The position numbers and the translations under genes were made by a program. DNA of 57,322 nucleotides from assembly GCF_000321045.1 (NCBI RefSeq), contig NZ_HE578946.1, forward strand, positions 280,315 to 337,636, written 5' to 3'. This document shows positions 1-7,941 of the stretch, in pieces (within the stretch, counting starts at the first letter, position 1; the number at the start of each line of letters is the position of its first letter). Source of the DNA: Phytobacter massiliensis JC163. Lineage in GTDB: Bacteria > Pseudomonadota > Gammaproteobacteria > Enterobacterales > Enterobacteriaceae. Under the pieces are notes generated by a model. It had not been told where the DNA came from. It was given only the letters and a program-made list of their open reading frames with translations, and did not search any database.

Positions 1-330
1 CTAGGATCAATTATTGCCTGGGCATTACCGTCTGATTGCGCCGATTATTGCGAGGCGCGTTCGGGAATTAAAATGTCTGGCGTCGTTGCAGCCGGAACTT
101 TGTTCTCCATGAAGGTGGGACTGGCGTTAGCGGGTGGGATGGTAGGGCTGGTACTTTCAGCCAGCGGTTATAAAGCGGGTGAAGCGGTGACGCCGGAAGC
201 GATGAAGGCCATTCTTTTCTTAATCGCTGGCGTTCCCGCTATTTTCCATGCCATCAGTTTGGGTTTATTAATGATGTTTAATCTGGAACGCGAGCCGAAA
301 GACGAGCTTGCCAGTTCGACAGTAAAATAA
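1..330 (+). CDS. GPH-family sugar:cation symporter, C-terminal part
   Basis: The reading frame is open from the first base, so this is the 3' end of a gene that begins outside the window (about 109 residues remain). It carries the family's conserved tail, an Asp-Tyr-containing segment (LPSDCADYCEARSG) like the SADYGEWKFG motif in the complete GPH symporter at 28306. Two hydrophobic helices and a short charged cytoplasmic tail follow. GPH symporters import glycosides, pentosides or hexuronides with a cation through the inner membrane. It ends one base before the convergent AraC-family gene, and beyond that lies a sugar-acid operon, so a uronide or oligosaccharide substrate is likely but unproven. 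Confidence 0.8.
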   Translation, partial: LGSIIAWALPSDCADYCEARSGIKMSGVVAAGTLFSMKVGLALAGGMVGLVLSASGYKAGEAVTPEAMKAILFLIAGVPAIFHAISLGLLMMFNLEREPKDELASSTVK

Positions 331-331
331 A

Positions 332-1186
332 CTACCGGCGAGTATGGTTCTTGCGATATTGCAGGGGCGTCTCGCCGATGCCTTTCTTAAAGGCGCTAAT
401 AAAATAGGTCACATCGGAAAACCCCGCCGCGCAGGCGATATCCGCGATGCTGTGGTCGCTGTGCAGGAGCATCTCGCACGCTTTGCGCAGGCGGATGGTA
501 TTGAGATACTGATGAATATGTTCCCCCGTCTCCAGGTGAAAGCGCCGCGAAATATAGCTGCGTGATTTACCCAGATCGTCCGCCAGCCGGGCCAGGCTGA
601 ATTTGCGCTGATAGTTCTCCTCCAGCCAGAACATGACCGGGGTGGCAATGCCCGTCTGGTCTTCCGGTAATTTTTCATTTTCTTCCGGCAGCATATTCAA
701 CAGCGTCAGCAGCAGGCAGGCGACCTGCTCGCTGGTCAGGCTGGCGCTGGCCGCAAGCGTTGCGTACAGGCTAAAAAGATGGTCAAGATGGGGGTGAATG
801 CCGGCAGCATCCAGCACCACCGCCGGGCCGTTGCGTGCCGAGAGCCGCTGTAAACGTCGTTGATTTTGCGGAAAATCGCGGAAAAGTTTCAGAATCGCAT
901 GCTGATCGACATGGATGATGGTGCGCCGGTAGCAGTCCTGCGCCTGCTCATCCACCATCACTTTATGCAGGGTGAATGGCGGGAAGAAAAAGAGCCTGCC
1001 GGGGCGCATGGTGTACTGGCGGTTATCCACCATCACTACGCCAAACCCCTCTTCGACATAGAGCACTTCAAGGCACTGGTGCCAGTGGTGGTAGCGCACC
1101 GTGTTGGCAAACAGCCGACTGAACGACACGATAGCGTCGTTCAGCGCAATCAGTTCCAGACGTTCCGCATGCCACTGCTCAGCCAT
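332..1186 (-). CDS. AraC-family transcriptional regulator
   Basis: A 284-residue protein with an N-terminal cupin-like sensor domain (His-rich stretch RYHHWHQCLEV around residues 32-42, then FFFPPFTLHKV) and a C-terminal AraC double helix-turn-helix (about residues 185-280, containing LARLADDLGKSRSYISRRF and the family signature IADIACAAGFSDVTYFISAFK). It is transcribed away from the DUF2264/symporter/GH88 operon across a 163-bp shared promoter region, the usual arrangement for a local activator that senses the imported sugar. The inverted repeat at 1218-1260 is its most likely operator. The ligand is not known. Confidence 0.88.
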   Translation of the reverse strand: MAEQWHAERLELIALNDAIVSFSRLFANTVRYHHWHQCLEVLYVEEGFGVVMVDNRQYTMRPGRLFFFPPFTLHKVMVDEQAQDCYRRTIIHVDQHAILKLFRDFPQNQRRLQRLSARNGPAVVLDAAGIHPHLDHLFSLYATLAASASLTSEQVACLLLTLLNMLPEENEKLPEDQTGIATPVMFWLEENYQRKFSLARLADDLGKSRSYISRRFHLETGEHIHQYLNTIRLRKACEMLLHSDHSIADIACAAGFSDVTYFISAFKKGIGETPLQYRKNHTRR

Positions 1187-1217
1187 AGTGCAACCATTCT
1201 CAATTTTTCTCGCTCTA

Positions 1218-1260
1218 CCCGCAGTTATAAACCACCATTTTAAATTTTCTCAACTGCGGG
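1218..1260. promoter_or_regulatory. Inverted-repeat operator candidate between AraC gene and DUF2264 operon
   Basis: CCCGCAGTT (1218-1226) and AACTGCGGG (1252-1260) are perfect 9-bp inverted arms separated by 25 bp of AT-rich DNA. The repeat lies in the divergent promoter region. It is the best candidate binding site for the adjacent AraC-family regulator; this is inferred from position and symmetry only. Confidence 0.5.
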
Positions 1261-1279
1261 TTTACAGAAAGCTCTCCAG

Positions 1280-1295
1280 TGTGACGGGGGTAACA
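1280..1295 (+). promoter_or_regulatory. CRP-like site upstream of DUF2264 operon
   Basis: TGTGA-N6-TAACA matches the CRP consensus TGTGA-N6-TCACA at 9 of 10 informative positions and lies 55 bp before the DUF2264 start codon. It fits catabolite control of a sugar operon. Confidence 0.4.
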
Positions 1296-1349
1296 TTTCG
1301 GCCCTGCTGCCATTCACTATGCTTGGGCCACTTACCGGAGGGTGAACAC

Positions 1350-3179
1350 ATGCACATGGCAGCAGGCAAAAAATCAATTCCATTGTCTTCCCGCAGCGAG
1401 GTGGTCGCGGCGTTAATGGCGATGCTGGAGGCGCTGGATAAGCAGTTTCCGCCGGGGCAGTCCGGTTTTTCGCTGGGGGATACCTGCGCCCATTACGGGG
1501 CAAAAATAGCCGAAATGGAAGGGTTGTCACGGGCAATGTGGGGACTGTTTCCACTGCTGGCGAGCGGCGAAACGGTGCCGCTGAGCGAAAAATACTTCGC
1601 AGCGCTCAAAATGGGTACCGACCCGCAAAGCCCCGGTTACTGGGGCGAAACCGGCCCCTACGATCAGCGGCTGGTGGAGATGGCGGCCTGGGGGCTTGGC
1701 CTGGCGCTGCTGCAGGAAAAAGGGCTGGCGGGCTTCTCCCCGCGCGAGCGCGACAACCTGCACCGCTGGCTCAATCAGATTAGCGATGCGCAGATGCCCG
1801 ACAGCAACTGGAACTATTTCGCTATTCTGGTGCAGTTAGGTTTTAAACGCGCCGGTTTGCCCTGGGATCAACAGGCTATTGAGCAGCGTTTCGCCCTGAT
1901 GGAAGCCTACTACCTGGGCGATGGCTGGTACTCCGACGGCCCGGGGAGGCCGAAAGATTACTATATTTCAATGGCGTTTCACTTCTACGGCCTGATTTAC
2001 GCCACCCTCAACGGTGAAGACGACCCTGAGCGCGCCGCTACCCTGCGCGAGCGCTCACGGCAGTTTGCCGCCGATTTTATCTGGATGTCGGCGGCAGGGG
2101 GTGAATCTATGCCGTTTGGCCGCAGTCTGACCTACCGTTTCGCGATGGTGGCGTTCTGGAGCGCGGTAGCCTTTTCCGGGCTGGAGGGCTTCTCTCACGG
2201 CGTAGTAAAAGGGCTGATTTTACGCCATCTGCGCTGGTGGCTGGGCCAGCCGATATTCGATCGCGATGGCATACTGACCCTCGGCTTTGCCTACCCGAAT
2301 CTTGCTATGTGTGAGGATTACAACTCCCCCGGCTCGCCCTACTGGGCGCTGAAAGTGTTTCTTATGCTGGCACTGCCGGAAGAGCACGACTTCTGGCGCG
2401 CTAAAGAGCAGCCGTTACCGGAACTGAGCGGAAAACGGGTGATTCCCCACGCGCAGCAAATCCTGGTGCACAGCAAAACCTCGCGGCACGTCTATATGCT
2501 GACCTCCGGGCAGTTGGAGCTGAACAACTACGTTAATACCGAGGCGAAATACACCAAATTCGCCTATTCCAGCGCCTTCGGCTTTACCATTGAACGCGGT
2601 CGCTACGGTATTAAACACGCGGCCTGCGACTCCATGCTGCTGCTCAGCGAAGGGGACAATTATTATCGCGGCCGCCGTGAGTGCGAGCAGGTGGAGGTGC
2701 GTGATGACCATATCTTTTCCCGCTGGTCCCCGTGGCAGGATGTGCATGTTTCGACCTGGCTTATCCCGTGCGGTGACTGGCATGTGCGCGTCCACCGGCT
2801 GGAAACCGCGCGGGCGCTGGAGAGCGTGGAAGGGGGCTTTGCCGTGAAAAAAGCGCCGCACCAGAGTATCGGCACGCGTGGCTGCCGGGTCGCGGCGGAA
2901 AATGGCGTTAGCCTGATCTACGATCTCTCCCCCACGAACGCGCGCCAGCCGGAGAGCATCGTCACGCCGCCCAACAGCAGCATTATGTTCGCCGAATGCG
3001 CGACCATCCCGCTATTACAGCAGGCGTTCGCGCCCGGCACCCACTGGCTGGCGTGCGCGGTGCAGGCCAACCCGGATGCGCAAGACATCACCGAAGCCGT
3101 GCCTGAATTCAGGCTTGAAGACGATCGTTTGTGCGTCACACCGGCAAATGAAAATAACGCTATCACCATTATGTTGTAG
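1350..3179 (+). CDS. DUF2264 protein (putative alpha/alpha-toroid carbohydrate-active enzyme)
   Basis: 609 residues. The start at 1350 follows GGAGGG (1337-1342) at 7-bp spacing; the same frame is open further upstream but without a ribosome site. The N-terminal half matches DUF2264, with the typical MWGLFPLLASGE segment near residue 60, a Trp-rich helical toroid (SDAQMPDSNWNYFAILVQLG, WYSDGPGRPKDYY) and a C-terminal beta-rich half. DUF2264 proteins occur in polysaccharide-utilisation loci and resemble lyase or hydrolase toroids, but no activity is assigned to this one. No signal peptide is seen, so it should be cytoplasmic and act on imported oligosaccharides. It is first in an operon with a LacY-like symporter and a GH88 hydrolase. 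Confidence 0.85.
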   Translation: MHMAAGKKSIPLSSRSEVVAALMAMLEALDKQFPPGQSGFSLGDTCAHYGAKIAEMEGLSRAMWGLFPLLASGETVPLSEKYFAALKMGTDPQSPGYWGETGPYDQRLVEMAAWGLGLALLQEKGLAGFSPRERDNLHRWLNQISDAQMPDSNWNYFAILVQLGFKRAGLPWDQQAIEQRFALMEAYYLGDGWYSDGPGRPKDYYISMAFHFYGLIYATLNGEDDPERAATLRERSRQFAADFIWMSAAGGESMPFGRSLTYRFAMVAFWSAVAFSGLEGFSHGVVKGLILRHLRWWLGQPIFDRDGILTLGFAYPNLAMCEDYNSPGSPYWALKVFLMLALPEEHDFWRAKEQPLPELSGKRVIPHAQQILVHSKTSRHVYMLTSGQLELNNYVNTEAKYTKFAYSSAFGFTIERGRYGIKHAACDSMLLLSEGDNYYRGRRECEQVEVRDDHIFSRWSPWQDVHVSTWLIPCGDWHVRVHRLETARALESVEGGFAVKKAPHQSIGTRGCRVAAENGVSLIYDLSPTNARQPESIVTPPNSSIMFAECATIPLLQQAFAPGTHWLACAVQANPDAQDITEAVPEFRLEDDRLCVTPANENNAITIML

Positions 3180-3250
3180 CGGGGAAATTCCCCGCCGTAA
3201 TAGTCATTTAATGCTGCACCTCTGAACCCTGTATTTTTGTCGAGGATAGT

Positions 3251-4519
3251 ATGGAAAAGCTAACCATAAATACCCGTACTGAATATTACAAAATAAGCAG
3301 TTTTATTTTTCTCTATTTCTTTACCTGGTCGGCCAGTATTGGCTTATTAGCGATCTGGCTGGGGCAAAAAGCCAATCTCAGCGGCACGGTTATCGGCACG
3401 GTATTTGCCGTTAACGGAATATTTTCCGTGATCCTCAAACCGATCTACGGCTATATCCTCGATAAAATCGGCATGAGTAAATATCTGCTCTATTTTGTCG
3501 TACTGATGTCGGCGATGATGGCCCCGTTCTTTATCTATGTGTATCAGCCGTTATTACTCTCGAATACCCTGCTGGGGATAATTGTCGGCGCTATCTATTT
3601 AAGCTTCGCCTGGTATGCCGGCGTTGCTGCCTGTGAATCCTACAGCGACCGTTATAGTCGCCTGAACGGCATGGAGTTTGGTCAGATCCGGATGTGGGGC
3701 TCGCTCGGCTGGGCGGTAGCCTCCTCTTTCTCTGGTCTGCTGTTTAATATTTCTCCGGCCTGGAACTTTATTATGGGCAGCGTCGCCTCGGTTATCATGC
3801 TGATTGTGCTGCTGAGCCTTAAGGTCAACGTTAACGCCGCCAATGCCAGCGATGTGCTGGCGAAAGAGAAGATAGTTCCGGCGGACGTTTACGCCCTGCT
3901 GCGCAACCGCAAGTTCTGGGCATTTTGCCTGTACGTGGCGGGGGTGGCGTGGATGATGTTCATCGCCGAGCAGCAGTTCTCACGCTATTTCGTCACCTTC
4001 TTTGATGATATTCATCAGGGCAACGCGGTGTTTGGCTATCTCGGTACCGTACAGTCCGGTACCGAATTTGTGATGTACATGATTATCCCGCTGTTCGTTA
4101 ATTTTATCGGCGCGAAACGCGGCCTGTTAATTGTTGGGTTAGTGGTGGGCGCGCGGCTGATTATTTCCGGTCTGTGCGATTCGCATTTATTGATTTCAGT
4201 ACTGAAACCGCTCTACGGCCTGGAAATCTGCCTGCTGCTGGTGTCGGTGTTCAAATATATCGCTGAACATTTTGATAAACGCGTTAATGCGACCATGTAT
4301 TTGCTGGGTTATCAGGCGATGCTGTACGTCGGCAATGTGGTGGTATCGTCGCCGGCCGGGCTGCTATATGACCGAATCGGCTTCGAAAACACCTATATCA
4401 TTATGGGCGCCATTGCCCTGACCTTTACCGCCATCTCGGCGATAACGCTCTCCGCCTGCCAGAGTAAATGGCGGCAACCGGCGCATCTGGACGTCGCCGG
4501 TAATAATGTGTCGCGTTAA
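3251..4519 (+). CDS. LacY-like oligosaccharide:H+ symporter (MFS)
   Basis: 422 residues with about twelve hydrophobic segments. The segment EFGQIRMWGSLGWAVASSFS near residue 140 is characteristic of the oligosaccharide:proton symporter group (LacY, RafB, CscB, MelY). It would carry an oligosaccharide with a proton across the inner membrane. The start is supported by GAGGA a few bases upstream. It lies 71 bp after the DUF2264 gene and 38 bp before the GH88 gene, so the substrate is most simply an unsaturated uronyl disaccharide that the two enzymes process. Specificity cannot be read from sequence. Confidence 0.85.
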   Translation: MEKLTINTRTEYYKISSFIFLYFFTWSASIGLLAIWLGQKANLSGTVIGTVFAVNGIFSVILKPIYGYILDKIGMSKYLLYFVVLMSAMMAPFFIYVYQPLLLSNTLLGIIVGAIYLSFAWYAGVAACESYSDRYSRLNGMEFGQIRMWGSLGWAVASSFSGLLFNISPAWNFIMGSVASVIMLIVLLSLKVNVNAANASDVLAKEKIVPADVYALLRNRKFWAFCLYVAGVAWMMFIAEQQFSRYFVTFFDDIHQGNAVFGYLGTVQSGTEFVMYMIIPLFVNFIGAKRGLLIVGLVVGARLIISGLCDSHLLISVLKPLYGLEICLLLVSVFKYIAEHFDKRVNATMYLLGYQAMLYVGNVVVSSPAGLLYDRIGFENTYIIMGAIALTFTAISAITLSACQSKWRQPAHLDVAGNNVSR

Positions 4520-4557
4520 TACCAGGATATTTTTGCCAGAAAATAAGGAACCGAAAT

Positions 4558-5748
4558 ATGTTAAGTCAAATCGTTGAGGAGCCGTTACGTGAATGTCCGG
4601 GCGCGCCGTTCAACCGGCAGGCGTTTTCCGATGAGCTGAATAGCGCACGTCAACATACCCTTGAACTGATTCGCCGTCATTTAACGGAATTCGGTGAAGC
4701 GTTTCCCGCTGAAACCTGCGTGAAGGGCTATTACCCCCTGACGGAAAATATCGAGTGGACCACCAGCTTCTGGACCGGACAGCTGTGGCTGGCGTGGGAG
4801 ATGAGCGGTGACGAGGCTTTCCGGGAACTGGCGGAAAAGCATGTGCGCTCTTTTGGCCTGCGCATCGCCGGGCGCTCAGACACCAACACCCATGATTTGG
4901 GTTTTCTTTATACGCTCTCCTGCGTGGCCGCCTGGCGACTGACGGGGAACCGTGACGCCCGGGGCTTTGCCCTGCAGGCGGCGGAAGCGCTGCTTGAGCG
5001 CTTCCATGAGAAAGCGCAGATCATTCAGGCCTGGGGGGATCTGAACGATCCGCAGCAGGCGGGGCGAATGATCATCGACTGCAATATGAACCTGCCGCTG
5101 CTTTACTGGGCCAGCGAGCAGACCGGCGATCCCCGCTTTGGCCGCGCCGCGCAGGCGCACGTCATGCAGGCGGCGAAATACCTGATTCGTGAAGATGCCT
5201 CTACCTTCCACACTTATTATATGGATGTGGAGACCGGGGCGGCGCGCTACGGCAATACTCAGCAAGGGTACGCCGACGACTCCTGCTGGTCGCGCGGGCA
5301 GGCGTGGGGCATTTATGGCTTCCTGCTGAGCTTTATCTACACCGGCGATAAAGAGATGGTCGCGCTGTCGAAGAAGCTGGCTAACTACTTCCTTAACCGC
5401 CTGCCGGAAGATGCGGTGTGCCACTGGGATCTGGCGCTGGTGGGCACGGACGCGCTGCGCGACTCCTCCTCGGCGGCGATTGCCGTGTGCGGACTACTGG
5501 AGCTGATTAAACATCTGCCGGTGACCGACCCTGACCGCGAACGTTACCAGCAGTGGGCGATGCGCATGATGTCTTCGCTGGGTAAACATTATCTTGCCGG
5601 GAAAAACGAAGCGACCAACGGCCTGCTCAAACATTCGGTTTATCACCTGTCGAGCAACAAAGGGGTGGATGAATGCTGTAGCTGGGGGGACTATTTCTAC
5701 GTTGAGGCGCTGATGCGTTTTAGTCAAAGCTGGAAGCTGTACTGGTAA
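4558..5748 (+). CDS. GH88 unsaturated glucuronyl hydrolase
   Basis: 396 residues. Motifs of family GH88 are clear: HDLGF around D113, IIDCNMNLPLLYWA around D174 and QGYADDSCWSRGQAWGIYG at about residue 240. In the characterised Bacillus enzyme two Asp in the equivalent motifs are catalytic (hydration of the C4-C5 double bond of the non-reducing unsaturated uronic acid), and both are kept here. No signal peptide, so cytoplasmic. AAGGA precedes the ATG. It is the last gene of the DUF2264/symporter operon. Related GH105 enzymes act on unsaturated galacturonyl-rhamnose, but the motifs fit GH88 better. Confidence 0.88.
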   Translation: MLSQIVEEPLRECPGAPFNRQAFSDELNSARQHTLELIRRHLTEFGEAFPAETCVKGYYPLTENIEWTTSFWTGQLWLAWEMSGDEAFRELAEKHVRSFGLRIAGRSDTNTHDLGFLYTLSCVAAWRLTGNRDARGFALQAAEALLERFHEKAQIIQAWGDLNDPQQAGRMIIDCNMNLPLLYWASEQTGDPRFGRAAQAHVMQAAKYLIREDASTFHTYYMDVETGAARYGNTQQGYADDSCWSRGQAWGIYGFLLSFIYTGDKEMVALSKKLANYFLNRLPEDAVCHWDLALVGTDALRDSSSAAIAVCGLLELIKHLPVTDPDRERYQQWAMRMMSSLGKHYLAGKNEATNGLLKHSVYHLSSNKGVDECCSWGDYFYVEALMRFSQSWKLYW

Positions 5749-5755
5749 GGCGCGT

Positions 5756-5788
5756 GTCCCGGATGCGCTGCGTTTATCCGGGCTACGG
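5756..5788. repeat. REP-type palindrome
   Basis: TCCCGGATGCG... ...TTATCCGGGCTACGG forms an imperfect inverted repeat typical of enterobacterial REP elements, in the gap between the convergent GH88 and GGCT-fold genes. The related copies at 19937, 23667, 33321 and 37191 share the ATCCGGG arm. Confidence 0.75.
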
Positions 5789-5811
5789 TCCGCAGCGCAC
5801 CGGGGAAAAGC

Positions 5812-6339
5812 CTACCAGCCCAGCGTTTCACCGATCGCCCGGCGATAGGGCGTATCAATCTGTGCAGGCACGCGGCTTATGTAGTCGCGGGCGTGCTCTC
5901 TGGCTTCGCCTGTCAGGCCGTTGAGGTAGGCGACTGCTTCGTCCAGGGCGGGCACGCGTCCTTCTATTGACGCGCTCGCGGGCGGCAGGTCTGTCCAGAT
6001 CACCGCCTCGATCCCCCGTTGCGCCGCCCAACTGGCGATAACGCCCGTGGGCCGCCCTGTAACCAGCAGCGAGCCTATGCCGTCGCAGCGTTCGTCGGGA
6101 ATGGCTTCCCGCAGGCGCAGCGCCCGGCAGGCAAGATTAAGCTGCGTTTCGCTTAACCATGCCCACATCACCGGCACGACCGGGGCATTCATACACAACA
6201 CGGTGGCAAGTTCGCCGCCGTCGGAAACACGGCAAAACTCCACCGGCAGTGAAGGCCCATCGTGGCGCCATTCACCAGCAACCGGCAGCGAGCCGCTTTT
6301 CCAGATTAACGAGCCCCAGCCCAGACAGGCGATCTTCAT
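5812..6339 (-). CDS. GGCT/ChaC-like fold protein of unknown role
   Basis: 175 residues beginning MKIACLGWGSLIWKSG. The GWGSLIW segment resembles the glycine-rich loop (YGSNL-type) of the gamma-glutamylcyclotransferase superfamily, and the length suits that fold. No signal peptide or membrane segment. It is followed on the same strand by nothing else and preceded by the Kbp-like gene 6 bp away (6346), so the two may be co-transcribed. Enzyme activity is not established. Confidence 0.6.
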   Translation of the reverse strand: MKIACLGWGSLIWKSGSLPVAGEWRHDGPSLPVEFCRVSDGGELATVLCMNAPVVPVMWAWLSETQLNLACRALRLREAIPDERCDGIGSLLVTGRPTGVIASWAAQRGIEAVIWTDLPPASASIEGRVPALDEAVAYLNGLTGEAREHARDYISRVPAQIDTPYRRAIGETLGW

Positions 6340-6345
6340 ATGCCG

Positions 6346-6786
6346 TTACGCTTTAGGGATGCGCAGCGTCTGGCCTGGATAGATCTTATCCGGGCTGGAG
6401 AGCATTGGCCGGTTGGCCTCGAAGATTTTATTGTACTGATTAGGATCGCCATACACGGTTTTAGAGATGGCGCTCAGGGTATCGCCGGATTTCACCGTGT
6501 AGTACGTGGCTTCGTCCTGGGTGTCGGTGGCGGAGATGTTGTTTTCCACCTCGCTGACGCCCGCGATATTACCCACGGCGACCTGAATTTTCTCTTTTTG
6601 CTCCTGGGTCAGCCCGTCGCCGGTTACGCTGGCCTTACCGTCAGCGACGTTGACCTGAACTTTATCGGCCCCCGGCAGGTTCAGTTTCTTGAGGTGCTCG
6701 GTAACTTTGTCACCCTGCGCTTTATGATCGGTGAGGTTGTCCCACAGTTTTTCGCCTGCTTCTTTTACAAAGTTGAAAATACCCAT
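6346..6786 (-). CDS. kbp: Kbp/YgaU-like BON-LysM protein
   Basis: 146 residues: an N-terminal segment [18 protein letters not shown], a BON domain (about residues 30-85) and a C-terminal LysM domain ([19 protein letters not shown] to [11 protein letters not shown]). The whole layout matches E. coli Kbp (YgaU, 149 residues), a cytoplasmic potassium-binding protein. In E. coli kbp lies elsewhere on the chromosome, so this may be a relocated orthologue or a second copy. GGAGG sits just before the start codon on the minus strand (6790s). The downstream GGCT-fold gene begins 6 bp after its stop. Confidence 0.8.
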   Translation of the reverse strand: MGIFNFVKEAGEKLWDNLTDHKAQGDKVTEHLKKLNLPGADKVQVNVADGKASVTGDGLTQEQKEKIQVAVGNIAGVSEVENNISATDTQDEATYYTVKSGDTLSAISKTVYGDPNQYNKIFEANRPMLSSPDKIYPGQTLRIPKA

Positions 6787-6912
6787 TCATGCCTCCTGTT
6801 TACAGTGAAGTCAGAATAAGCATAGCAGGCGATGGAAACTTACCGGGAAAGAGGGGAAGGGGAACGCGCCATCGGGAGGGCCCGACGACGCGATGATGAC
6901 GCCACAGGATAG

Positions 6913-7227
6913 TTAAACGCCCTGCTCCAGAATGCGGATGTGGGTCTCCAGCACATCGCCTTTGACCGCCTCACTCCAGGCTTTCATATGCGGCGTTTGC
7001 AGGTGCGCTTCCAAATGCGCCACGCTTTCCCAGCGCTCCACCATGATGATGGAGTCCGGGGCGGTGGTCTGGAAACTCACGCCAGCGGCGTGATCCACCC
7101 ACGGCGCGTAACCGTGGCAACCCTCTTCCTGCAGTACCTGCGGGATAATTTTGGCAAACTGATCAAGTACCGCCTGGCGATGGTGCTGGCCGGGGCGGGT
7201 GCGAATTTCAGCAATCACTGTCAACAT
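6913..7227 (-). CDS. ygiN: Quinol monooxygenase YgiN
   Basis: 104 residues, the same length as E. coli YgiN, with the antibiotic-biosynthesis-monooxygenase (ABM) ferredoxin-like fold: MLTVIAEIRTRPG at the start and a Trp/Glu-rich strand (SIIMVERWESVAHLEAH). YgiN oxidises menadiol to menadione and works with MdaB in a quinone redox cycle. It lies 29 bp downstream of mdaB on the same strand, as in E. coli, consistent with one operon. Confidence 0.93.
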   Translation of the reverse strand: MLTVIAEIRTRPGQHHRQAVLDQFAKIIPQVLQEEGCHGYAPWVDHAAGVSFQTTAPDSIIMVERWESVAHLEAHLQTPHMKAWSEAVKGDVLETHIRILEQGV

Positions 7228-7256
7228 GGTTAACTCCTTCTAAGTCCTGCCTACAG

Positions 7257-7838
7257 TTAACCAAAAATTTGCGCAAGATGCTTGCGATATTCCTCAATAT
7301 AACGCGGGACATCGGGCATTTTGATGACGTCGTTAACGATAAAAGTCGGCAGAGCGCTCAAGCCAAGGAACTGATTCGCCTTGTGGAACGGCAGATAGAC
7401 GCCGTCAACGCCAGCGCCGTGGAAGAACTGATCTTCGTCGGTAAAGGCGTCAAGCGGGGCGTTCCAGGTGAGCGACAGCATATAATTTTTCCCCTGCAGC
7501 AGGCCGCCGGAGCCATATTTTTTGGCGGCGTCAGAGCGGGTACGGCCATCGCTGGCGTACAGCGCGCCATGCCCTTCGGTAAACACATCGTCCATGTATT
7601 TTTTGATGGTCCAGGGGGCGCCCATCCACCAGCCGGGCATTTGCCAGATAATGGTGTCGGCCCACAGGAAGTTTTGCACTTCTTCCTTGATATCGTAATC
7701 ACCGTCGGTACGTACCACTTTAACCGCGTGCCCTACATCGCGCAGATAGCTTTCCGCAACCGACGTCAGGGTGTCGTTCAGCTGGCCATTGGAGTGGGCA
7801 AATTTTTTTGCGCCGTTAATAATCAGGATGTTGCTCAT
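7257..7838 (-). CDS. mdaB: NADPH:quinone reductase MdaB
   Basis: 193 residues of the flavodoxin-like NAD(P)H:quinone oxidoreductase family. Visible are the N-terminal FAD phosphate loop (IINGAKKFAHSNGQLN) and the WQMPGWWMGAPWTIKKYMDDV segment typical of MdaB/DT-diaphorase-like enzymes. It reduces quinones with two electrons, protecting against drug and oxidative stress. Transcribed with ygiN. The gap to the upstream qseC holds a perfect inverted repeat at 7920-7938. Confidence 0.95.
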   Translation of the reverse strand: MSNILIINGAKKFAHSNGQLNDTLTSVAESYLRDVGHAVKVVRTDGDYDIKEEVQNFLWADTIIWQMPGWWMGAPWTIKKYMDDVFTEGHGALYASDGRTRSDAAKKYGSGGLLQGKNYMLSLTWNAPLDAFTDEDQFFHGAGVDGVYLPFHKANQFLGLSALPTFIVNDVIKMPDVPRYIEEYRKHLAQIFG

Positions 7839-7919
7839 TTTTTGTCCTCAACGAAACCGGAATGGCGAAGATTTTATCCCGTCTTCGCTGATAACAAAAT
7901 TGGCAAAACGTGCAAAGAC

Positions 7920-7938
7920 TTTTGCGATAATCGCAAAA
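7920..7938. promoter_or_regulatory. Palindrome between qseC end and mdaB start
   Basis: TTTTGCGA-TAA-TCGCAAAA is a perfect 8-bp inverted repeat located 4 bp downstream of the qseC stop and 82 bp upstream of the mdaB start (both genes on the minus strand). It could be an operator for mdaB or part of a qseC terminator; the sequence does not decide between these. Confidence 0.4.
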
Positions 7939-7941
7939 ATA

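Noticed and set aside
1101..1349. N-terminal extension of the DUF2264 gene
   Set aside because: It overlaps the divergent AraC gene and promoter; the ATG at 1350 has the ribosome site.
4558..5748. GH105 unsaturated rhamnogalacturonyl hydrolase
   Set aside because: The HDLGF and IIDCNMNLPLLYW motifs fit GH88 better.
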